Of a DNA stretch of 64,000 nt, positions 59,982 through 64,000 are shown piece by piece. Below the pieces are notes generated by a model that was not told the DNA's origin, searched no databases, and worked only from the letters and a program-made list of their open reading frames with translations. Source of the stretch: Fulvimarina sp039652615 (GTDB taxonomy: Bacteria > Pseudomonadota > Alphaproteobacteria > Rhizobiales > Rhizobiaceae); contig NZ_JBDJAC010000003.1 in assembly GCF_039652615.1 (NCBI RefSeq), positions 277,277-341,276 on the forward strand, read 5' to 3'. Each line of letters starts with the position of its first letter. The first letter of the stretch is position 1. The translations under genes and the position numbers were made by a program.

Positions 59982-60461
59982 ATGTATCGCCTCCTCTTCA
60001 CCAGCATTGCCCAGTTGGACGACCATGCCGATGGCGCCGGCGGAGCTATCTCGCATATCGTCGAGAGGTCGCGGGACAACAACCGAAAACGCGAACTGAC
60101 CGGCGCGCTTCTCTACGCGAACGGAACGTTCATTCAAGCCCTCGAAGGGCCTGCATCGCACATCGAGACAGTCTTCGAGGCCATCAGCGCCGATCGTCGG
60201 CACAAGCAAATCAAGGTCATCGAGCTGGAGCTGACCAAGGCGCGGCTTTTCGAAAACTGGAACATGGCGTTCGTCGGCACATCAAGCGAGCCGACAAGAC
60301 TGAGCGTCAATCGCGACCTCATGCATATCGCGGTGACGGTCGATGCCCGGCCCGCCGAAGCGATCCGCCAGATGCGCGTCCTCATCAACGAGATGTCGCG
60401 GCGTACAGATAGCGGCGGGCAGACAGGATCGTCTCAACGGTCGGCAGCGATGGGCGCATAG
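59982..60461 (+). CDS. BLUF-domain blue-light photoreceptor
   Basis: A 159-residue protein, nearly all BLUF domain. The FAD-interacting Tyr is in MYRLLFTS (residue 2), the Asn in SRDNNRKRELTGALLYANGTFIQALEGPASHIETVFEAI (about residues 28-68) and the Gln in FIQALEG. The partner Trp could be in ENWNMAF near residue 92. The C-terminal extension (about 95-159) is helical, as in short BLUF proteins such as those interacting with EAL or other partners. Encoded just after the cyclic-di-GMP enzyme gene. Confidence 0.92.
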   Translation: MYRLLFTSIAQLDDHADGAGGAISHIVERSRDNNRKRELTGALLYANGTFIQALEGPASHIETVFEAISADRRHKQIKVIELELTKARLFENWNMAFVGTSSEPTRLSVNRDLMHIAVTVDARPAEAIRQMRVLINEMSRRTDSGGQTGSSQRSAAMGA

Positions 60462-60497
60462 AGCGTGATGCCGAACGGTTGCAGATTTTTCGGATAG

Positions 60498-60542
60498 TGC
60501 CGACGGACCTTCGAAAGCCGCGCTTTTAAAGGGCCGTCGGCA
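60498..60542. terminator. Hairpin between convergent BLUF and scoB genes
   Basis: TGCCGACGG (60498-60506) pairs with CCGTCGGCA (60534-60542) in a 9-bp stem with a long loop. It lies between convergent stop codons and probably terminates both. Confidence 0.5.
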
Positions 60543-60558
60543 AAATTCGTCATGGCCC

Positions 60559-61182
60559 TCAGACGATGGTCGCCTCGGTGGCGGCGCGCAGCTGGTCTTC
60601 AGAGACGCCATCGGCGAGTTCGACGATCTTCAAGCCGCCCTCGACAACGTCCAGCACGCCGAGATTCGTGATGATCCGGTCCACCACTCCCGTGCCGGTC
60701 AGCGGCAGGGTGCAGGATTTCAGCACCTTCGATTCACCGGCCTTGTTCTGGTGATCCATCACGACGATGACCTTGCCGACACCGGCGACCAGATCCATCG
60801 CGCCGCCCATGCCCTTCACGAGCTTGCCGGGGATCATCCAGTTCGCCAGATCGCCGTTCTCGGCCACTTCCATCGCGCCGAGGATCGCCGCCGCGATCTT
60901 GCCGCCCCGGATCATGCCGAAACTCATCGCGCTGTCGAAATAGGCCGTGCGCGACAATTCGGTGATGGTCTGCTTGCCGGCATTGATCAGGTCGGGGTCT
61001 TCCTCGCCCTCGTAAGGAAAGGGTCCCATGCCCAGCATGCCGTTCTCGGACTGGAGCGTGATGTCCTTGTCGCCGACATAGTTCGCCACCAGCGTCGGAA
61101 TGCCGATGCCGAGATTCACGTACATGCCGTCTTCGAGTTCCTTCGCCGCACGGGCGGCCATCTGGTTGCGATCCCAGCCCAT
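60559..61182 (-). CDS. scoB: 3-oxoacid CoA-transferase subunit B
   Basis: A 207-residue beta subunit that transfers CoA between succinyl-CoA and a 3-ketoacid such as acetoacetate. The catalytic glutamate is in LQSENGMLGMGPFP (about residues 43-57); VNLGIGIPTLVANYV near residue 22 and GKLVKGMGGAMDLVAGV near 117 are other hallmarks. Its ATG overlaps the stop codon of scoA in TGATG. Confidence 0.93.
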   Translation of the reverse strand: MGWDRNQMAARAAKELEDGMYVNLGIGIPTLVANYVGDKDITLQSENGMLGMGPFPYEGEEDPDLINAGKQTITELSRTAYFDSAMSFGMIRGGKIAAAILGAMEVAENGDLANWMIPGKLVKGMGGAMDLVAGVGKVIVVMDHQNKAGESKVLKSCTLPLTGTGVVDRIITNLGVLDVVEGGLKIVELADGVSEDQLRAATEATIV

Positions 61183-61886
61183 CAGGCTTCCTCCCTCGCG
61201 CGCGTCGTCACTTTCTCGATCCGCTTCTCATGCTCGCCCTGAATGAGGCGGTGCACGTAAATGCCGGGCAGGTGAATGTGATCGGGGTCGAGGCTGCCAC
61301 GCGGCACGATCTCCTCGACCTCCACCACGCAGACCTTGCCGCACATGGCCGCCGGCGGATTGAAGTTTCGCGCGGTCTTGCGGAAGACGAGATTGCCCGT
61401 GTCGTCCGCTTTCCAGGCCTTGACGATGGAGAGGTCGGCGACGATGCCGCGCTCCAGGATATAGTCCTCGCCGTCGAAGCTCTTCACTTCCTTGCCCTCT
61501 GCAACGAGGGTGCCGACGCCGGTCTTGGTGTAGAAGCCCGGAATGCCGCTGCCGCCGGCACGCATACGCTCGGCAAGGGTCCCTTGCGGGTTGAATTCGA
61601 GTTCAAGCTCGCCCGACAGATACTGGCGCATGAACTCGGCATTCTCGCCCACATAGGACGACATCATCTTCTTCACCTGCTTGGATTCCAGAAGCACGCC
61701 GAGACCGAAGCCGTCGACGCCGGCATTGTTCGAGGCGACCGTCAGATCCTTGGTGCCCGCGTCGCGGATGGCGGCAATCAGCAGTTCGGGAATGCCGCAG
61801 AGGCCGAAACCGCCAGCAGCGATCAGCATCCCGTCATGAAGCAATCCCTCAAGCGCTTCGCTCGCGCTGCCATATACCTTTTTCAT
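61182..61886 (-). CDS. scoA: 3-oxoacid CoA-transferase subunit A
   Basis: A 234-residue alpha subunit of the same enzyme. The start is at 61886 (MKKVYGSASEALEGLLHDGM); a longer frame to 61955 is unsupported. Typical stretches are IAAGGFGLCGIPELLIAAI, NNAGVDGFGLGVLLESKQVKKMMSSYVGENAEFMRQYLSGELELEFNPQGTLAERMRAGG and FYTKTGVGTLVAEGKEVK. Together with scoB it would enable use or making of acetoacetate. Confidence 0.93.
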   Translation of the reverse strand: MKKVYGSASEALEGLLHDGMLIAAGGFGLCGIPELLIAAIRDAGTKDLTVASNNAGVDGFGLGVLLESKQVKKMMSSYVGENAEFMRQYLSGELELEFNPQGTLAERMRAGGSGIPGFYTKTGVGTLVAEGKEVKSFDGEDYILERGIVADLSIVKAWKADDTGNLVFRKTARNFNPPAAMCGKVCVVEVEEIVPRGSLDPDHIHLPGIYVHRLIQGEHEKRIEKVTTRAREEA

Positions 61887-62307
61887 CGGCCCTCCGATCG
61901 ATGTTCGTGATAATGAGACACCTTGATCCCTCGCGTCATGCGTTATGCCATGCAAGACAGCATGGGGTTTGAGATCGACATCGTCCTCTTCCCGTTCGAG
62001 ACAAGGGCGAACGTCTTGTCAAGATGGGTTGGCCTGTCTCGAGGACAGCCTCCGGTCCGGCCGCCAAGATGATCGTTGGCCTCCACTGGGGGTATCGTGA
62101 GGCAGCCGAGCGTCCGCAAGTTCAAAGATCCAGGAAGCAATGAGAGGATTTCTGCATGATCGGTGTTTTTCCTGCCGCGCGCCCTTCGATTTGAGTGCGG
62201 AAGAAAGCCGCGTTCTATAGAGATCGCATCTTGAAAGCCGCAGCGCACCGCAGAAAGAGCGCTCGGGTTCACAGACTGGAAAAAACGCGAAGGTTCGATC
62301 CACCGAC
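61887..62307. promoter_or_regulatory. Divergent promoter region between scoAB and queF
   Basis: About 420 bases. It must hold promoters for both directions. I searched the leader of queF for a preQ1 riboswitch-like pattern but found no convincing one. Minus-strand frames here have no recognisable content. Confidence 0.4.
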
Positions 62308-62769
62308 ATGACCGACACCAGCACCCTGTCCCAGCTCGGCCGTCACTCCGATACGCCCCGCTCGCCGGAGGAAGCCGTTCTCGAAACCGTGCCCTTTGAC
62401 ACGGGCGATGGAACGCCGACCGTCGTTCGGTTCACCTGCCCGGAATTCACATCGCTCTGTCCGGTCACCGGGCAGCCGGATTTCGCCCATCTCGTGATCG
62501 ACTACGTTCCCGAAAAACGTCTGGTCGAATCGAAATCGCTCAAGCTTTTTCTGACGAGCTTTCGCAACCATGGCGCCTTTCACGAGAGCTGCACGGTGAT
62601 GGTTGCCAAACGAATCGTGGAGGCAACTGAGCCTCGCTGGCTGCGAATCGGCGGCTACTGGTATCCGCGCGGCGGTATTCCGATCGACGTCTTCTGGCAG
62701 ACCGGACCGGCACCCGAGAGCATCTTCCTGCCGGATCAGGGCGTTCCGACCTACCGCGGACGAGGATAG
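62308..62769 (+). CDS. queF: NADPH-dependent 7-cyano-7-deazaguanine reductase (QueF)
   Basis: A 153-residue type I (unimodular, T-fold) QueF that reduces preQ0 to preQ1 in queuosine synthesis for tRNA. The catalytic Cys is in FTSLCPVTGQPDFAHLVIDYVPEKRLVESKSLKLFLTSFRNHGAFHE, which also carries the signature VESKSLK motif and the His and Glu of the active site. Monocistronic here; no other queuosine genes nearby. Confidence 0.95.
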   Translation: MTDTSTLSQLGRHSDTPRSPEEAVLETVPFDTGDGTPTVVRFTCPEFTSLCPVTGQPDFAHLVIDYVPEKRLVESKSLKLFLTSFRNHGAFHESCTVMVAKRIVEATEPRWLRIGGYWYPRGGIPIDVFWQTGPAPESIFLPDQGVPTYRGRG

Positions 62770-62805
62770 GCCCCTTGCCGCGCTGACGGGTTTCAGCGGG
62801 CGGCC

Positions 62806-63750
62806 CTATTCCCTGGCGAGGACGCCGGACTCCCAGCCCAGCATGGCGCGCTTGCGAGTGATGCCCCAGTGATAACCGGTCAGGGCCCCGCTTTTTCCGA
62901 GAACCCGGTGGCAGGGTACGACAAAGGAAATCGGGTTGCGCCCCACGGCGGCCCCCACGGCCCTCGCAGCCTTGGGTGCGCCGATTTCACCGGCGATGTC
63001 CGAATAGGTCGTCGCCCCACCGAACGGGATTCTCGTCAGCGCTTCCCAGACCCTGACTTCGAAATCCGTTCCGATGAGCACGAGGCGGAGCGGCTGATTG
63101 GAGCGCCAGGCATGGGGGCTGAACACCCTCTCAGCCAGCGGCCTTGTCCCTTCCCAATTTTCAACGAAGCTTGCTTTCGGCCAGCGCCGACGCATGTCGG
63201 CGAGCGCATCTGCGCGACTGTCCGGGGTGTCGTCGGCAAATCCGATGCCTGCAAGCCCGCGCTCGGTCGCGACCACGATCGATGTGCCGAAGGGGGTCGG
63301 ATGATAGCCATAGAGGAGCTGCAGGCCCTCGCCTTTCGCCTTGAAGGCACCCGGTGACTGGGCCTCATGCTTGACGAACAGATCGTGGAGGCGCGAGGGG
63401 CCCGAGAGCCCTACCTCGAAGGCTGCATCGAGCAACGGCATTCCCTCGCCGAGCAGACGCCTGGCATGGTCGAGGGTTACCGCCTGCAGGAAGGCTTTCG
63501 GAGAGAGGCCACACCAGCGCTGGAAGGTCGCAGCAATCAGCGCCTGGTCGACATCGAGTTGCTCGGCAAGCTCTGCGAGGCTGGGTTGTTGACGATAGGT
63601 GAGCGAAACGGCTTCGATCGTCCGGCGCACGAGGTCATAATCCGATGTCGGGTGCGGCGCGGATGGATCGCTTGCGCCCCCCTTCCCCGCCAAGGCGGTG
63701 CCGGCAGCGGTCGCATGTGTTTCGAGTGGATCGGTCATCAGTCGCAGCAT
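62806..63750 (-). CDS. Ada-like AraC regulator / O6-methylguanine-DNA methyltransferase
   Basis: A 314-residue protein with an AraC helix-turn-helix (SLAELAEQLDVDQALIAATFQRWCGLSPKAFLQAVTLDHARRLL, about residues 55-100) and a C-terminal methyltransferase (about 220-310). The methyl-acceptor Cys is in FVVPCHRVLGKSGALTGYHWGI (about residue 282), and GGATTYSDIAGEIGAPKAARAVGAAVGRNP is the DNA-binding part. The N-terminal Ada zinc domain with its own acceptor cysteine, present in E. coli Ada, is missing. It repairs alkylated DNA and may regulate genes. Start at 63750 follows AAGGAG. Confidence 0.9.
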   Translation of the reverse strand: MLRLMTDPLETHATAAGTALAGKGGASDPSAPHPTSDYDLVRRTIEAVSLTYRQQPSLAELAEQLDVDQALIAATFQRWCGLSPKAFLQAVTLDHARRLLGEGMPLLDAAFEVGLSGPSRLHDLFVKHEAQSPGAFKAKGEGLQLLYGYHPTPFGTSIVVATERGLAGIGFADDTPDSRADALADMRRRWPKASFVENWEGTRPLAERVFSPHAWRSNQPLRLVLIGTDFEVRVWEALTRIPFGGATTYSDIAGEIGAPKAARAVGAAVGRNPISFVVPCHRVLGKSGALTGYHWGITRKRAMLGWESGVLARE

Positions 63751-63912
63751 GGCATAATTCTCCTTGTTGGAGGAGAATCGCACCGGCACGCAAAGGGGAC
63801 CACCCGTTTTTGCGCGCGATAGCGGATCGCAGATGACGTCTGTGGCTGGGCAGCGGTCGTCTTCGCGGTCTGCGGCTTTCCCGCCACTTCTTTTTGTGGT
63901 TTTGAGACGCGT

Positions 63913-63941
63913 AAAAGCCCCGGTTTATGGCCGGGGCTTTT
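63913..63941. terminator. Strong bidirectional terminator
   Basis: AAAAGCCCCGG (63913-63923) pairs perfectly with CCGGGGCTTTT (63931-63941) around a 7-base loop, with T-runs on either strand. It lies between the Ada-like gene start and the putative 5S rRNA 3' end, so it probably ends the rRNA operon entering from the right. Confidence 0.85.
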
Positions 63942-63984
63942 GTTTGTTTGTTGTGAAGAAGAAGATTTTTTGATCTTGGTATTT

Positions 63985-64000
63985 GCGGACCTGGCGGCGA
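63985..64000 (-). rRNA. rrf: 5S rRNA gene, extreme 3' end (partial)
   Basis: Read on the minus strand the last 15 or so bases give TCGCCGCCAGGTCC, the typical 3' end of alphaproteobacterial 5S rRNA, followed by an AT-rich stretch and then the strong terminator at 63913-63941. Only the end of the gene is in the window, so this is inferred from a short match plus its context. Confidence 0.5.

Noticed and set aside
61943..62307. Possible preQ1 riboswitch in front of queF
   Set aside because: I found no convincing aptamer pattern; the leader is unremarkable by eye, so I did not call one.
1..64000. CRISPR arrays, complete tRNA genes, prophage
   Set aside because: No regularly spaced repeats, no recognisable tRNA sequence and no phage structural genes were seen on either strand by eye.

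Overview
The window looks like part of a chromosome from an alphaproteobacterium of the order Hyphomicrobiales (Rhizobiales). It is GC-rich and densely coded, many neighbouring genes share ATGA stop/start overlaps, and it carries several sugar and organic-acid uptake systems, an HWE-type sensor kinase and rhizobial-type small genes. The family (Aurantimonadaceae or a neighbour) is a guess from overall protein flavour, not a measurement.

Positions 1-16.1 kb are carbohydrate genes. A xylose ABC transporter (xylF, xylH, partial xylG, minus strand) is divergent from a ROK repressor, which heads a translationally coupled operon with a secreted dihaem oxidoreductase and a secreted CRTAC1/UnbV repeat protein. 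Next on the minus strand come xylose isomerase and a second sugar ABC system with a Gfo/Idh/MocA dehydrogenase, a TIM-barrel isomerase/epimerase and a LacI regulator. Positions 16.4-22.9 kb hold an aldo/keto reductase with its divergent LysR regulator, a TetR regulator, and a three-subunit molybdenum aldehyde oxidoreductase (PaoABC type). Positions 22.9-23.8 kb hold decayed IS5- and IS110-family fragments and a small DUF551-like gene.

Positions 23.9-30.2 kb form a tartrate unit: a GntR regulator with a near-perfect 30-bp operator, a tripartite tricarboxylate (TctCAB) transporter, a TtuC-type tartrate dehydrogenase and a D-tartrate dehydratase of the enolase superfamily. A WYL regulator and a glutathione S-transferase follow. 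Positions 32.1-43.9 kb look like a pyroglutamate/D-glutamate or related lactam and amide utilisation locus: DUF2848 protein and amidase on the plus strand, convergent with a long minus-strand run of NRAMP-like transporter, LysR, DUF1445 hydro-lyase/D-glutamate cyclase-like protein, TRAP transporter (DctPQM) and a fused HyuA-HyuB hydantoinase/5-oxoprolinase. The pairing of an NRAMP-like protein with DUF1445 recalls ycsG-ycsI of Bacillus. This is the most interesting locus in the window.

Positions 44.5-48.6 kb encode a cytochrome bo3-type quinol oxidase (cyoABCD). Positions 49.0-52.2 kb are a wrecked zone: an amino-acid permease remnant lost its 5' part at a dead IS630 element that itself contains an IS3 fragment, and this element shares one TA dinucleotide with an intact IS630 element whose transposase appears to need a -1 frameshift. 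Positions 52.3-60.5 kb hold signalling and stress genes: cold-shock protein, HWE kinase with response regulator, two small rhizobial-type proteins, DUF421, transglutaminase, an MHYT-GGDEF-EAL cyclic-di-GMP protein and a BLUF photoreceptor. The window closes with scoAB, queF, an Ada-like AraC-methyltransferase, a strong terminator and, at the very edge, what appears to be the 3' end of a 5S rRNA gene on the minus strand. No CRISPR array, complete tRNA gene or prophage was seen.
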